From Rhodobacterales bacterium HTCC2255 (GTDB taxonomy: Bacteria > Pseudomonadota > Alphaproteobacteria > Rhodobacterales > Rhodobacteraceae): a stretch of 64,000 bases of DNA. Under the pieces are notes generated by a model that was given only the letters and a program-made list of their open reading frames with translations, had not been told where the DNA came from and made no database searches. The DNA lies in the NCBI GenBank assembly GCA_000153745.1, contig DS022282.1, positions 1,656,816-1,720,815 of the forward strand, in the 5' to 3' direction. The translations under genes and the position numbers were made by a program. This document shows positions 18,706 through 29,069 of the stretch, piece after piece. Position 1 is the stretch's first letter, and every line of letters starts with the position of its first letter.

Positions 18706-19683
18706 TTATTTTGCATATTTCATTAATGCATTTTGAAATATTGTAGTATCAACATTACCTCCGGTTGCTACTACAATAACATCTTCATTATTTAATTTTT
18801 CTCCATAAAATAATGCTGCGGCCAATGCTACTGCGCCACCAGGTTCAACAACAATTCGTAAATGTTCATATGCTAAAACCATTGCTTTTATTGCTTCATC
18901 ATCTGAAACGCTAAAACCTTCACCACAAAGTTTTTTTAAAATTGGAAATGTTATTTCCCCCGGGCATAGAGTTAAAACTGCATCACAAACTGAACCACTC
19001 GTTTTTGTGTTACGTTCAATTTTTCCACTTTTTAACGATCTTTTTATATCGTCAAAATTATCAGGTTCGGCAGTTCTAACAATCATCTTGGGATTAAGCT
19101 TCTCTAAACTTAAAGCAATGCCAGATGCCAATCCTCCGCCACCCGCACAAACTATTACTTCAGCATCTTTTATGCCTTTCTTGTTAGATTGCTTAGAGAT
19201 TTCAATACCAACAGATCCTTGTCCTGCGATCACATGATGGTTGTCATAAGGTTTTATTAAAACGAGTGATTTATCAAAATTAACTTCTCTTTCTACTTTG
19301 CCTCGATCTTCGGTTTCACGGTCATATAAAATAACTTTTGCACCTAAAGATTTAGTATTTTTTATTTTTACACCCGGTGAGTCACTAGGCATAATAATAG
19401 TTGCTGGAACATCATGATATGCTGCTGCAGCTGCAATTCCTTGAGCGTGGTTTCCTGATGAAAACGTTATGACACCTCTTGATTTTTCATCAGCTGAGAG
19501 GGCTGAAATAGCAGACCATCCACCTCGATACTTAAACGAACCAGTATGTTGCAAACACTCTGCTTTAACCCATATTTTGCGCTGAGCAATTTTGTTTAAA
19601 GAGTGTGATGATAATAATGGTGTATTGATAGTATGGGGAGCTATTCTGTCATAAGCTTCCATTATCATTTTGAAGTTACTCAT
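18706..19683 (-). CDS. Threonine/serine dehydratase family (PLP fold type II)
   Basis: The 325-residue protein has the PLP lysine in HTGSFKYRGGWSAI near residue 53 and the phosphate-binding glycine loop in VCAGGGGLASGIALSLEKL. It lacks the C-terminal ACT regulatory domain of biosynthetic IlvA, so it resembles catabolic threonine dehydratase, serine racemase or threo-3-hydroxyaspartate dehydratase. These cannot be separated by eye. It overlaps the upstream HAD gene by 8 bp, suggesting the two are co-transcribed. Confidence 0.88.
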   Translation of the reverse strand: MSNFKMIMEAYDRIAPHTINTPLLSSHSLNKIAQRKIWVKAECLQHTGSFKYRGGWSAISALSADEKSRGVITFSSGNHAQGIAAAAAYHDVPATIIMPSDSPGVKIKNTKSLGAKVILYDRETEDRGKVEREVNFDKSLVLIKPYDNHHVIAGQGSVGIEISKQSNKKGIKDAEVIVCAGGGGLASGIALSLEKLNPKMIVRTAEPDNFDDIKRSLKSGKIERNTKTSGSVCDAVLTLCPGEITFPILKKLCGEGFSVSDDEAIKAMVLAYEHLRIVVEPGGAVALAAALFYGEKLNNEDVIVVATGGNVDTTIFQNALMKYAK

Positions 19684-20365
19684 TTAATTCTTTCAAGATA
19701 TTTGGAATGGTTGATAAATTATTTGTTATTTTATTTGGCATAAAGGTAAGGCGATCTTTTGGAATAAGATTGTGATTAATCCAAAGAGTTGTGAAGCCAA
19801 ATTTACTTGCACCTGCAATATCCCAGCCATTCGAAGATATAAATAACACTTCCTCTTTTTTACAATTAAATTGATCTAAAACCATTTCATAGACTTTTGG
19901 GTCTGGTTTATAAATTTCGATACAATCTATAGATATTATTTTGTCTAAATAATTTTTTAAATTAGCTGACACAACTGCACTATTTAGCATCTCTTTTGAC
20001 CCATTTGATAATATGCCAGTCTGAATATTATTTGCTTTTAGTGTTGTTAAAACATCTTGAGCTTCCGGGTATGCAGATAAGTTCCAATATACATCTAGCA
20101 ATCGTTGCCTGAGATTTTCATTTTTGATCTGATTTTCTTCTAATGCGAAGTCTAATGCATCTTTTGTAATTTGCCAAAAATCTATATATTCGTGCATAAT
20201 GTTACGTAGCCAACTATATTCGAGCTGCTTAATACGCCAAGTATTTGAAACCATGACAGAATGATTGGGAAAGTTGCTGTATTCTTCTTCATTAGCCACC
20301 ATTCTGGTCGCTGAAGTTACATCGAAAAGAGTTCCGTATGCATCAAAAATACAAATGTTTACCAT
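19676..20365 (-). CDS. Haloacid dehalogenase type II (HAD superfamily)
   Basis: The 229-residue product begins with the nucleophile motif ICIFDAYGTLFDV, has TGILSNGSKEML as motif II and ends with a motif containing FISSNGWDIAGASKFGFTT, where the SSNGWD pattern is characteristic of L-2-haloacid dehalogenases. It may remove halogen from 2-haloalkanoates or act as a phosphatase; the SSNxWD pattern favours dehalogenase. It sits directly upstream of the threonine dehydratase-like gene. Confidence 0.85.
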   Translation of the reverse strand: MVNICIFDAYGTLFDVTSATRMVANEEEYSNFPNHSVMVSNTWRIKQLEYSWLRNIMHEYIDFWQITKDALDFALEENQIKNENLRQRLLDVYWNLSAYPEAQDVLTTLKANNIQTGILSNGSKEMLNSAVVSANLKNYLDKIISIDCIEIYKPDPKVYEMVLDQFNCKKEEVLFISSNGWDIAGASKFGFTTLWINHNLIPKDRLTFMPNKITNNLSTIPNILKELNE

Positions 20366-20418
20366 ATTAACCCCTTTTATTTATAGCATTTAATAAATGG
20401 AGTGTTGCGTCAATCGAA

Positions 20419-21207
20419 TTACAGGTTTTCAGATTGTGCCATGCCTAAAACATGATACCCACCATCAACACAAATAATTTCACCTGTTGTGCATTGACCA
20501 TAATCTGATGCGAGATAAACAGCAGTACCACCAACACTCTCTAATGTAGCATTAGCACGCATTGGTGAGTTTGCTTCAGTTGTGCGAAACGTTTTTCTTG
20601 CACCACCAATGGCTGCACCTGCAAGAGTTCTCATTGGGCCAGGACTTATAGCATTTACTCTAATTCCTTGTGGGCCAAGATCATTTGCCAAATACCGAAC
20701 TGCACTTTCTAATGCAGCCTTAGCTACACCCATTACATTATAAAACGGAGTAACGCGGTTTGAGCCTTGATATGTGAGTGTTAAAATCGTCCCACCATCA
20801 GGCATTAATTCTGAAGCTCTACGGGAAACTTCAATTAAAGAATAACATGAAATATCTAAAGAATTTTTGAAATTTGCACGAGTAGTATCTACAAATCGAC
20901 CCACCAATTCATTTTTATCAGAATATGCAACAGCATGTACAATAAAGTCTAGCTTCCCCCACTTTTCTTTAAGTTCAGAAAAGGCAGTATCTAAGGAATT
21001 ATCATCAGTTACATCTGCATCCACCAAAATATTAGAACCAACACTTGCGGCTAGAGGTTGTACACGTTTTCCAAATGCTTCGCCTTGATAAGTAAATGCA
21101 AGTTCAGCGCCTTGTGCAGCCATTTCACGTGCAATACCCCAAGCAATCGATTTTTCATTTGCAACGCCCATTATAAGGCCGCGTTTGCCCTTCATTAAAT
21201 CAGACAT
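20419..21207 (-). CDS. fabI: Enoyl-[acyl-carrier-protein] reductase (NADH)
   Basis: FabI performs the last reduction of each fatty acid elongation cycle. The 262-residue short-chain dehydrogenase relative opens with LMKGKRGLIMGVANEKSIAW and carries the FabI active site with tyrosines in LTYQGSNRVTPFYNVMGVAK and the catalytic lysine in that MGVAK. The C-terminal substrate-loop sequence RVNAISPGPMRTLA is typical. It lies 5 bp downstream of fabB in the cluster fabA-fabB-fabI, the standard alphaproteobacterial unsaturated fatty acid locus. Confidence 0.96.
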   Translation of the reverse strand: MSDLMKGKRGLIMGVANEKSIAWGIAREMAAQGAELAFTYQGEAFGKRVQPLAASVGSNILVDADVTDDNSLDTAFSELKEKWGKLDFIVHAVAYSDKNELVGRFVDTTRANFKNSLDISCYSLIEVSRRASELMPDGGTILTLTYQGSNRVTPFYNVMGVAKAALESAVRYLANDLGPQGIRVNAISPGPMRTLAGAAIGGARKTFRTTEANSPMRANATLESVGGTAVYLASDYGQCTTGEIICVDGGYHVLGMAQSENL

Positions 21208-21212
21208 ATCTT

Positions 21213-22439
21213 TTATCCATTATATTTGCTCATTGCTAAACTGGCGTTAGTGCCACCAAAACCAAAGCTGTTTGATAAAACTGTATCCAAACCTGCATTA
21301 TCGATACGTTTTGTAGCTATCTCATTTGCATTTAAAGCTGGGTCTAATTCAGAAATATTTGATGATGCTGTAATAAAATCTCTATCAAGCATGATTAAAG
21401 AATAGATTGCTTCTTGAACTCCAGTAGCCCCAAGGGAATGACCAGTTAGTGATTTTGTTGAGCTAATTACAGGTTGATGTTTATCTAAAAATACTCTTCG
21501 TACAGCTTCAACCTCAGTAACATCTCCTGCTGGAGTTGAGGTTCCGTGTGCGTTTATATAATTTACGCTGCGTTCACCAATTGTTGATACAGCAAGTTTC
21601 ATCGAACGTTCGCCACCTTCACCTGAAGGTGCTACCATATCGTGACCATCTGATGTTGCTCCATACCCGGTTACTTCTGCATAAATTTTTGCACCACGTG
21701 CCACTGCATGGCTTAGTTCTTCAAGAACAACAACGCCACCACCTCCTGCTATTACAAACCCATCACGATTTGCATCAAAAGCTCGGGAAGCTTTTTCTGG
21801 TGTATCATTATATTTTGATGACATGGCTCCCATCGCATCAAATAAGCATGACATAGACCAATCTAATTCTTCTCCTCCACCAGCAAAAACAATATCTTGT
21901 TTGCCCATTTGAATTTGTTCAACTCCGTTCCCAATACAATGCGCAGATGTTGAGCAAGCAGAAGTTATAGAATAGTTAACCCCTTTGATTTTAAATGGAG
22001 TAGCTAAGCAAGCCGAATTTGTTGAAGACATGCACCGAGTGACCATGAAGGGTCCCATACGTTTTGGAGCACCTTTTGCAAGTGTAATTTGGTGCGCATT
22101 AAATAAATTAATAGTTGAAGGACCGCCAGATCCCATGACCATGCCAGTACGTTCATTGGAAACGTCACTATCTTCAAGGCCACTATCAGCAATGGCTTGT
22201 TCCATTGCTAAATAATTATATGCAGCTCCCTGTCCCATAAATCGCATTTGACGTTTGTCTATATGCTCTGTGACATCAATTTTTGGCAATCCATGAATTT
22301 GAGACCTAAAGCCTTTCTCAGTATAATCAGGTGCTGCTACAATCCCTGAGCGACCTGTTTTTAAACTTTCTGTCACTTCATTAATATCATTTCCTATAGA
22401 TGAAATGATGCCCATTCCTGTTACTACTACTCGACGCAT
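21213..22439 (-). CDS. fabB: 3-oxoacyl-[acyl-carrier-protein] synthase I
   Basis: FabB elongates the cis-3-decenoyl product of FabA and is required for unsaturated fatty acids. The 408-residue thiolase-fold protein has the Cys-His-His triad: [28 protein letters not shown] and [14 protein letters not shown]. The placement directly after fabA supports FabB over FabF. A ribosome binding site (GGAG) precedes the ATG at 22439. Confidence 0.96.
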   Translation of the reverse strand: MRRVVVTGMGIISSIGNDINEVTESLKTGRSGIVAAPDYTEKGFRSQIHGLPKIDVTEHIDKRQMRFMGQGAAYNYLAMEQAIADSGLEDSDVSNERTGMVMGSGGPSTINLFNAHQITLAKGAPKRMGPFMVTRCMSSTNSACLATPFKIKGVNYSITSACSTSAHCIGNGVEQIQMGKQDIVFAGGGEELDWSMSCLFDAMGAMSSKYNDTPEKASRAFDANRDGFVIAGGGGVVVLEELSHAVARGAKIYAEVTGYGATSDGHDMVAPSGEGGERSMKLAVSTIGERSVNYINAHGTSTPAGDVTEVEAVRRVFLDKHQPVISSTKSLTGHSLGATGVQEAIYSLIMLDRDFITASSNISELDPALNANEIATKRIDNAGLDTVLSNSFGFGGTNASLAMSKYNG

Positions 22440-22466
22440 TTAAATCTCCTTACAATTTTATTAGGA

Positions 22467-22979
22467 TTAATTTTCTTGGTTGGCTAAGCCAACTTTCATA
22501 TCTTTTACGGCATAAATTAATTCTCCATCGGCGTGTACAGTCCCATTTGCAACACCAATTTTTAGTTTTCGATCAATTACACGTGTAAATTCTACATTAT
22601 AAGTTAACATTTTGCGTGCTGGGGTCACCATGCCTGTTAATTTAACTTCTCCAACACCTAATGCCATTCCTTTACCTAGCATTCCGCGCCACCCAAGATT
22701 AAAGCCTGTTAATTGCCATAATCCATCTAGTCCAAGGCAGCCTGGCATTATAGGATTACCCGGAAAGTGACACTCAAAAAACCATAAATCAGGTTTAATA
22801 TCGAATTCAGCTACCACATGGCCTTTCCCAAATTCGCCGCCATCAGTAGATAATTCGGTTATTCTATCCATCATTAACATCGGTGGAGCTGGTAATTGTG
22901 CATTAGCAGCTCCAAATAATTCTCCACGTGAACATTTTAATAAATCTTCATAGTTATAACTTGTTGGTCTTTCAGTCAT
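22467..22979 (-). CDS. fabA: 3-hydroxydecanoyl-ACP dehydratase/isomerase
   Basis: FabA dehydrates 3-hydroxyacyl-ACP and isomerises the C10 intermediate to the cis-3 form, the branch point to unsaturated fatty acids. The 170-residue hotdog-fold protein has the active-site histidine in [20 protein letters not shown] and the aspartate in the same segment (LGLD). First gene of fabA-fabB-fabI, divergent from irr over 152 bp. Confidence 0.97.
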   Translation of the reverse strand: MTERPTSYNYEDLLKCSRGELFGAANAQLPAPPMLMMDRITELSTDGGEFGKGHVVAEFDIKPDLWFFECHFPGNPIMPGCLGLDGLWQLTGFNLGWRGMLGKGMALGVGEVKLTGMVTPARKMLTYNVEFTRVIDRKLKIGVANGTVHADGELIYAVKDMKVGLANQEN

Positions 22980-23131
22980 CTTTTTTGCTCCGTGTCTTTA
23001 TTTTTTTTATACTTACCATCTCAATGCATTTGCTTGCAATAGAAGCTTGCATAGAGAAATTTTATAGTTTGTTTGAAGTGGATTGTATTTTAGTTAAATT
23101 AGGATCATAATAATTTTAAATAGAGGTTTTA

Positions 23132-23548
23132 ATGTCAAGCATTCAGGAAAACAGAAGCCGTAAATGGCTATTAAGTGCAGGGGTTCGACCAACGCGACAA
23201 CGCCTAACCTTGGCTGCTTTGTTAATTGGAGATGGATTAAACCGACATGTTTGTGCTGAAAGCTTACATGAGACTGTTTGCAGTAATTCCTTGAATGTTT
23301 CACTAGCAACAATTTATAATACTCTTCGGATATTTTGTGACGCCGGTCTTATGCATGAAATCCATGTAGATGGGCATAAATCATATTTTGACACACGCAC
23401 TGACGATCACCCACATTTTTATTGGGAAAATACTGGAAAGCTGACTGATGCACCAAAAGAGTCTATAAAATTTGAAAAATTGCCCAATGCTCCTGAAGGT
23501 TATGATGTATCAAGAGTTGATGTAGTTATTCGCTTAAAAGACAAATAA
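23132..23548 (+). CDS. irr: Iron response regulator Irr (Fur family)
   Basis: The 138-residue protein has the Fur winged-helix start RPTRQRLTLAALLI and the recognition-helix region VSLATIYNTLRIFCDAGL, followed by KSYFDTRTDDHPHFYWE and a conserved tail EGYDVSRVDVVIRL typical of Irr. In alphaproteobacteria Irr represses iron-using pathways under iron limitation and is degraded upon binding heme. The histidine cluster that in rhizobial Irr reads HHH is HPH here, so the second heme/metal site may differ. Divergence from fabA is conserved in many alphaproteobacteria. There are no CXXC pairs, unlike Zur at 60.6-61.1 kb. Confidence 0.9.
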   Translation: MSSIQENRSRKWLLSAGVRPTRQRLTLAALLIGDGLNRHVCAESLHETVCSNSLNVSLATIYNTLRIFCDAGLMHEIHVDGHKSYFDTRTDDHPHFYWENTGKLTDAPKESIKFEKLPNAPEGYDVSRVDVVIRLKDK

Positions 23549-23692
23549 TGAATTAGCGAGATTTATTATTGATCTGTATCATTTTTAACTTTTATCCTTA
23601 AAATTCTTACAATTTCTATTCTTGGGTAGCATTGAATAGATATTCAATGCAGTGTAAGGGCTAAAAACTAGCATATATTTAAGGTCTTAATA

Positions 23693-25021
23693 ATGTCCAA
23701 ATCTAAAAATTTATATATCAAAACATTTGGTTGTCAGATGAATGTGTATGATTCTGAAAGAATGGCTACATCACTTGGTGCAGATGGATATAACGAAGTC
23801 TCGTCACCTGAAGAGGCAGATATGATATTATTAAATACATGCCATATTCGAGAAAAAGCTGCAGAAAAAATTTACTCTGATTTGGGTCGCTTTAAATCGC
23901 TTAAAGCAAAAAATCCAGATCTTAAAATTGGTGTTACAGGTTGTGTTGCTCAAGCCGAAGGTGAAGAAATCATAAAAAGGCAACCATTGGTTGATATTGT
24001 GGTTGGACCGCAAGCCTACCATAGGCTTCCTGCAATGGCAAAATCTATAGAAAATGGTAAGAAAGTGGTAGATACAGATTTTCCAGAAGAGGATAAATTT
24101 GAGCATCTACCAGCTGCGCCCAAGACTAAAAGAGCACCTTCAGCTTTTTTAACTGTCCAAGAGGGATGTGATAAATTCTGCGCATTTTGTGTGGTACCTT
24201 TTACGCGTGGTGCGGAAGTTTCTAGGCCAGTTTTGCAAATAATTAATGAGGCTCGTGACTTGGTCGAACGTGGTGTTAGGGATATAACCTTACTTGGTCA
24301 AAATGTTAATGCATATCATGGAGCAATGAAAAGTGGCGATGCTAATTTACCCCAATTAATTAAAGAGTTATCCAAGATTGAGGAGTTAAAACGTATTAGA
24401 TTTACGACCTCTCATCCAAATGACATGACGCAAGAATTGATAGATGCGCATGGTGAAATGGAGAAGTTGATGCCATATTTGCATTTGCCCGTTCAATCAG
24501 GTTCAGACAAAATACTTAAAGGTATGAACCGTAAACATACCGCAAAGAGTTATTTGGAAGTTATAGAAAACCTTCGAGTTGCAAGGCCTGACATAGCTTT
24601 GTCAGGAGATTTCATTGTAGGGTTTCCAGGAGAAACTGACGAAGACTTTGAGCAAACTCTAGAATTAGTTCGTGAAGTAAAATATGCACAAGCCTATTCA
24701 TTCAAATACTCTACACGACCAGGAACTCCTGCAGCTGAAAACAAAAATCAAGTTCCTGAGGAAATTAAATCTGAAAGATTATCACGCCTTCAAGCTTTAC
24801 TTTCTCAACATCAAAAAGAATTTATGGGCACAATGGTTGGCAAAGTTTTACCTGTTTTACTGGAGCGACCTGGGCGTTTAGATGGTCAATTAGTCGGAAG
24901 ATCAGAATACTTACATGGTGTTCATGCAAGTATTGATCAAGCACAAATAGGTGATATTGTAAATTTGCGCATTCTTGGTGCCGATACAAATTCATTACGT
25001 GCTGAATTTGTAAGTAAGTAA
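23693..25021 (+). CDS. miaB: tRNA-2-methylthio-N6-dimethylallyladenosine synthase
   Basis: MiaB is a radical-SAM methylthiotransferase that modifies A37 of tRNAs reading UNN codons. The 442-residue protein has the N-terminal cluster ligands ([35 protein letters not shown]), the radical-SAM CXXXCXXC in [16 protein letters not shown], and a C-terminal TRAM domain. First gene of the conserved run miaB-ybeZ-ybeY-corC-lnt. Confidence 0.97.
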   Translation: MSKSKNLYIKTFGCQMNVYDSERMATSLGADGYNEVSSPEEADMILLNTCHIREKAAEKIYSDLGRFKSLKAKNPDLKIGVTGCVAQAEGEEIIKRQPLVDIVVGPQAYHRLPAMAKSIENGKKVVDTDFPEEDKFEHLPAAPKTKRAPSAFLTVQEGCDKFCAFCVVPFTRGAEVSRPVLQIINEARDLVERGVRDITLLGQNVNAYHGAMKSGDANLPQLIKELSKIEELKRIRFTTSHPNDMTQELIDAHGEMEKLMPYLHLPVQSGSDKILKGMNRKHTAKSYLEVIENLRVARPDIALSGDFIVGFPGETDEDFEQTLELVREVKYAQAYSFKYSTRPGTPAAENKNQVPEEIKSERLSRLQALLSQHQKEFMGTMVGKVLPVLLERPGRLDGQLVGRSEYLHGVHASIDQAQIGDIVNLRILGADTNSLRAEFVSK

Positions 25022-25111
25022 ATAATTTAAAATTTATGGTGTAATACACTTGCGGGGTTCTACTTGATACTGCATCATGATATCAAACTTACTTGATTGG
25101 AGTATTAAGAA

Positions 25112-26131
25112 TTGACAATAAAGGCGAGCAGCCCGGCATTAGTTTCTGGCGCCACCCAAGAACTAGTAATTTCCTTCCCTGATAATAGGTTACTCATAGA
25201 CCTATGTGGTGAATTCGATAAAAATCTCTCTCAAGTAGAAGAAAATACAAACATTCAAATAGTGAGGCGTGGCAATGAGTTGACACTTATTGGTGAACAG
25301 CAACGTACATTAAGCGCTCAAAATACATTAAAGATTATGTATGATCGGTTAGAGCATGGCAAAGCGTTATTAACCCCGGACATTGATGCAATATTTCGTT
25401 TTTCAAGCTCTAAAGAAAACTCTGAAATTCACAACGGTGATCAAATTGAAATGTTCTCAGCGGGTGGAGTAGAAATTCGAACTCGAAAAAAAACTGTAGA
25501 ACCTCGCACGCCAACCCAGAAAAAATATATGGAACAGCTGTTTAAGCATGAGCTAGTTTTTGGGTTGGGACCTGCGGGGACTGGGAAAACTTACATGGCA
25601 GTTGCTGCAGCTGTATCAATGTTTATTGAAGGTCAAGTTGATCGAATTGTTTTATCACGCCCAGCTGTGGAAGCTGGGGAGCGTTTGGGTTTTTTGCCTG
25701 GAGATATGAAAGATAAAATAGACCCATATATGCAACCGCTATATGATGCATTAAATGATTTTTTACCATCAAATCAGTTAGGAAAGCTTATAGAGGAAAA
25801 GAAAATTGAAATAGCTCCTTTGGCTTTCATGCGTGGGCGAACTTTAGCGAATGCATTTGTAGTACTTGATGAAGCCCAAAATGCCACAACTATGCAAATG
25901 AAAATGTTCTTAACTCGCATGGGTGAAGGTTCGAGAATGGCTATTACTGGAGATACTAGCCAAATTGATTTACCAAGAGGAGTACCGTCTGGTTTGGTTG
26001 AGGCTAAACATGTACTTAGAAATGTAAAAGGTATTGGTTTTATTGAATTTGATGCATCCGATGTAGTGCGCCATCCTATGGTCGCAAAAATTATTCGTGC
26101 ATATGATGCAAATAAAAAGAAAAATGATTAA
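25112..26131 (+). CDS. ybeZ: PhoH-like ATPase YbeZ
   Basis: The 339-residue protein carries Walker A in GLGPAGTGKTYMAVAAAV and Walker B in FVVLDEAQNATTMQMKMFL, with GDTSQIDLPRG following, all typical of PhoH/YbeZ, a predicted RNA-linked ATPase that partners YbeY in ribosome maturation. The start is a TTG at 25112: TTGGAG lies at 25097-25102 with 9 nt spacing and no ATG is available before the KH-like N-terminal region. Its stop overlaps the ybeY start. Confidence 0.92.
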   Translation: MTIKASSPALVSGATQELVISFPDNRLLIDLCGEFDKNLSQVEENTNIQIVRRGNELTLIGEQQRTLSAQNTLKIMYDRLEHGKALLTPDIDAIFRFSSSKENSEIHNGDQIEMFSAGGVEIRTRKKTVEPRTPTQKKYMEQLFKHELVFGLGPAGTGKTYMAVAAAVSMFIEGQVDRIVLSRPAVEAGERLGFLPGDMKDKIDPYMQPLYDALNDFLPSNQLGKLIEEKKIEIAPLAFMRGRTLANAFVVLDEAQNATTMQMKMFLTRMGEGSRMAITGDTSQIDLPRGVPSGLVEAKHVLRNVKGIGFIEFDASDVVRHPMVAKIIRAYDANKKKND

Positions 26132-26621
26132 CATTGCAGATATAGTAATTGAAGACAAACGATGGTCTGATTTTGGCATACAAGATCTTGCAGATCGTAC
26201 ATTTAGTATTGTTTTTGATGTTTTAAACTTATCTAAAAAATGGGAAATAAGTATACTTGCATGTAATGATGCAAAAATAATTGAGTTAAATTCTACATTT
26301 AGGGACAAACCTATCGCAACTAATGTGCTTTCATGGCCTGCTCATAACCTAAAATCCGATTTTATTGGTAAAACACCAAATAAACCTATACTAAGTAATA
26401 TCGAAGAAAATCTTCTAGGAGATATAGCTATTTCTTTTGATACATGCGAACGCGAAGCAGTTGAGAGCAATCTTCATTTCAAAGATCACACCACGCATTT
26501 ATTAGTGCATGGTTGTTTGCATTTGTTAAATTATGATCATATTAATGATTTAGATGCATTGATAATGGAAAAACTGGAAACGCAATTACTAAAAGTAATG
26601 GGAATAGCTGACCCTTATTAA
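26124..26621 (+). CDS. ybeY: Endoribonuclease YbeY (rRNA maturation factor)
   Basis: YbeY is a zinc-dependent endoribonuclease needed for 16S rRNA 3'-end processing. The 165-residue product has the signature HLLVHGCLHLLNYDH, with three zinc histidines, near the C-terminus. The frame extends upstream to a GTG at 26097, but the ATG at 26124, overlapping the ybeZ stop (ATGATTAA), is the conserved coupling start. The usual GD(I/V)AIS motif appears as LLGDIAISFDT. Confidence 0.95.
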   Translation: MINIADIVIEDKRWSDFGIQDLADRTFSIVFDVLNLSKKWEISILACNDAKIIELNSTFRDKPIATNVLSWPAHNLKSDFIGKTPNKPILSNIEENLLGDIAISFDTCEREAVESNLHFKDHTTHLLVHGCLHLLNYDHINDLDALIMEKLETQLLKVMGIADPY

Positions 26622-26658
26622 GAGAATGAATGAATTGCCATAATTTTGGAAAGGACCA

Positions 26659-27516
26659 ATGGGCGAGATAAAAAAAGGGAGTTTAAATGTGACGCAAGGC
26701 GCACAAATATCCCAGAAAAATGTTCAAAGTGGATTTTTTAAACGCTTATTAAGTGGCCTTGAAACATCTAAAGATTTGATTAATCAAAATGAAACGTCTC
26801 TCCCTGATGAAGGTATTTCAAAGCTAAAGACTTTGAGGGTGGAAGATGTAGCTATTCCACGAGCTGACATAGTAAGTGTTTCATCGGAACTTAATTCAGA
26901 TGTTCTAATAAAAGAATTTCGTGAAAGTGGGTATTCAAGATTACCAGTTTTTGAAGACACTTTAGATAACCCGATAGGGATGGTTCATTTAAAAGATTTG
27001 GCTCTCAAATATATATTTGATGATAAATCGGAAGCTTTTAATTTTGTTGAATTAGTACGACCAGTATTATTTGTTCCTCCATCAATGCCTTTAGATGTAC
27101 TATTACAAAAAATGCAGACTGAACGTACCCATATGGCATTAGTTGTTGATGAATATGGTGGCGTTGATGGTTTGGCCACAATTGAAGATTTGGTTGAACA
27201 GCTTGTTGGCAATATTTCAGATGAGCATGATACAGATGATGATGCTACTTGGTTTAAAGTAAAAACTGGTGTTTATATTTGCCAATCAAGAGCACCATTG
27301 GAAGAATTTGAAAAAGTTTTGGGGGTTGATTTAGCCTCTGATACTGATGATGAGGAAATTGAAACTATGGGAGGGCTAGTTTTTATGATGACTGGTCGAG
27401 TTCCAGTTAGAGGTGAAGTAATATCTCATCCCTCAGGATATGATTTCGAAGTTATCGAGGCAGATCCACGGCGCATTAAAAGGTTGCGGGTTTATCAAAA
27501 ATTACAAAAAAAATAG
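26659..27516 (+). CDS. corC: CorC/HlyC-type CBS-domain protein
   Basis: The 285-residue cytoplasmic protein has two CBS domains (RVEDVAIPRADIVSVS onward and HMALVVDEYGGVDGLATIED) and a C-terminal transporter-associated CorC_HlyC domain (ETMGGLVFMMTGRVPVRGE). The family is linked to magnesium and cobalt efflux in enterobacteria. The position between ybeY and lnt is conserved across Proteobacteria. There are no membrane segments, so it is the soluble type. Confidence 0.93.
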   Translation: MGEIKKGSLNVTQGAQISQKNVQSGFFKRLLSGLETSKDLINQNETSLPDEGISKLKTLRVEDVAIPRADIVSVSSELNSDVLIKEFRESGYSRLPVFEDTLDNPIGMVHLKDLALKYIFDDKSEAFNFVELVRPVLFVPPSMPLDVLLQKMQTERTHMALVVDEYGGVDGLATIEDLVEQLVGNISDEHDTDDDATWFKVKTGVYICQSRAPLEEFEKVLGVDLASDTDDEEIETMGGLVFMMTGRVPVRGEVISHPSGYDFEVIEADPRRIKRLRVYQKLQKK

Positions 27517-27526
27517 GTAATAATTT

Positions 27527-29044
27527 ATGTTAGAAGCCTATTTAATGTCTCGCAAAAAGTGGATGCGTTGCTTTGTTTTTTTCTTGCTTGGCTTTATTAT
27601 GGCTTTAGCTCAAGCACCCTTTGATTTCAGCTTAGTTTATTTTTTTGTATTACCATTTTTGGGTTTCTTTATACGGGATTTAAAAGATAAAAAAACTGCT
27701 TTTAAGATTGGCTGGTGGACAGGTTTTGGATATTTCGGATTTACTATAATATGGATCATTGAACCTTTCTTGGTTGAGCCAAAAATAACTGGATGGATTG
27801 CACCATTTGCCTTATTAATGATGGCTGGTGGTTTGGCTATATTCTGGGCATTGTCATTTTATGTTGCTACTTGGTTAACAACAGAAGGTAAAATTCGTAT
27901 TATTTTATTGGCATTATCATGGACATTTTTTGAATATTTAAGGTCATTTATTTTTACTGGTTTTCCATGGGGACATTTAAGTTATGGATTGCTTGGAATA
28001 CCTATGATTCAAATGGTTGCTTGGGTCGGCGCTCATGGATTAGGTGCTATACTATTAGTAGTTTGTTTTATCCCAGTAATTTGTGTTCCTAAAATAAAAA
28101 TCGGTTATGCAATAATGTTAAGTATTTTATTTGGTCTTAATATTATTGGGGCTTGGAGATCCAATAATATAATTTTGGACAATCCTGAAAATATTATTGT
28201 TCGAGTTATTCAACCCAATGCCACACAAAATTTAAAGTGGCGCACTGATATGAAACATGTTTTCTACCAAAGGCAATTAAACTTTACCGGATCTAAAAAT
28301 ACTAAATCCCCTAATGTAGTTATTTGGCCTGAGACAGCAATATCTAAATTACTAAAAGATAGTGATGTCATGATTGAAGAAATTTCAAATACAGCGGGTT
28401 CTAAAGCGTCTGTAATTTTGGGAATTGTTCGTAAGGAAAATAATAAATCTAGAAATTCATTAGTACTAATAAATGAACAAGGAGATTTAAGTGCAATATT
28501 TGATAAGCAACATTTAGTTCCATTTGGGGAGTATATGCCAATGGCTAATCTTTTAAAAAATATTGGCCTATCAAATCTAATTGGTCTTGCTGGTAATTTT
28601 GAGCCTGGGAATCGTTCAAGAATCATTAATGCAAAAAATATTCCAAAATTTTTAGCTTTGATTTGTTATGAAGCAATATTTCCAAATTATTCAAATGAGA
28701 TTAAAAACCGACCTGATTGGATTGTTCAAATAACAAATGATGCTTGGTTTGGAAATTTTTCAGGACCATACCAACACTTGGCACAAGCTAGAATTAGAGC
28801 AATTGAACAAGGATTACCATTTGTTCGATCTGCAAACACTGGAATAAGTGCAATGATAGATCCTTATGGGCGTGTTTTAAATAAAATAGAACTGGAGGCT
28901 TCTGGATATTTTGATGCCGCACTTCCATCTAAAATACAACCAACTCCGTACTCAAAATTTGGAGAATTATTTTTAGCTTTGTTTTGTGGATTATTACTAT
29001 TGGCTTGTTTTGCAAACATGTATAAAAAAAGTAGTATAGAATAA
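27527..29044 (+). CDS. lnt: Apolipoprotein N-acyltransferase
   Basis: Lnt adds the third acyl chain to lipoproteins in the inner membrane. The 505-residue protein has several N-terminal membrane helices (about residues 10-200), then a nitrilase-like periplasmic domain with the catalytic Glu-Lys-Cys triad visible in VVIWPETAISK, DKQHLVPFGEYMP and FLALICYEAIFPN, and a last helix near the C-terminus. The start could also be the ATG 18 bp further in (MSRKKW). Its action fits the LpoA-like lipoprotein at 3.9-5.1 kb. Confidence 0.95.
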   Translation: MLEAYLMSRKKWMRCFVFFLLGFIMALAQAPFDFSLVYFFVLPFLGFFIRDLKDKKTAFKIGWWTGFGYFGFTIIWIIEPFLVEPKITGWIAPFALLMMAGGLAIFWALSFYVATWLTTEGKIRIILLALSWTFFEYLRSFIFTGFPWGHLSYGLLGIPMIQMVAWVGAHGLGAILLVVCFIPVICVPKIKIGYAIMLSILFGLNIIGAWRSNNIILDNPENIIVRVIQPNATQNLKWRTDMKHVFYQRQLNFTGSKNTKSPNVVIWPETAISKLLKDSDVMIEEISNTAGSKASVILGIVRKENNKSRNSLVLINEQGDLSAIFDKQHLVPFGEYMPMANLLKNIGLSNLIGLAGNFEPGNRSRIINAKNIPKFLALICYEAIFPNYSNEIKNRPDWIVQITNDAWFGNFSGPYQHLAQARIRAIEQGLPFVRSANTGISAMIDPYGRVLNKIELEASGYFDAALPSKIQPTPYSKFGELFLALFCGLLLLACFANMYKKSSIE

Positions 29045-29069
29045 TAATATCATAATGATATTAATTTAA

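Noticed and set aside
21536-21856. 106-codon plus-strand frame within the fabB region
   Set aside because: Antisense to fabB, composition very rich in Leu/His as expected from a shadow frame.
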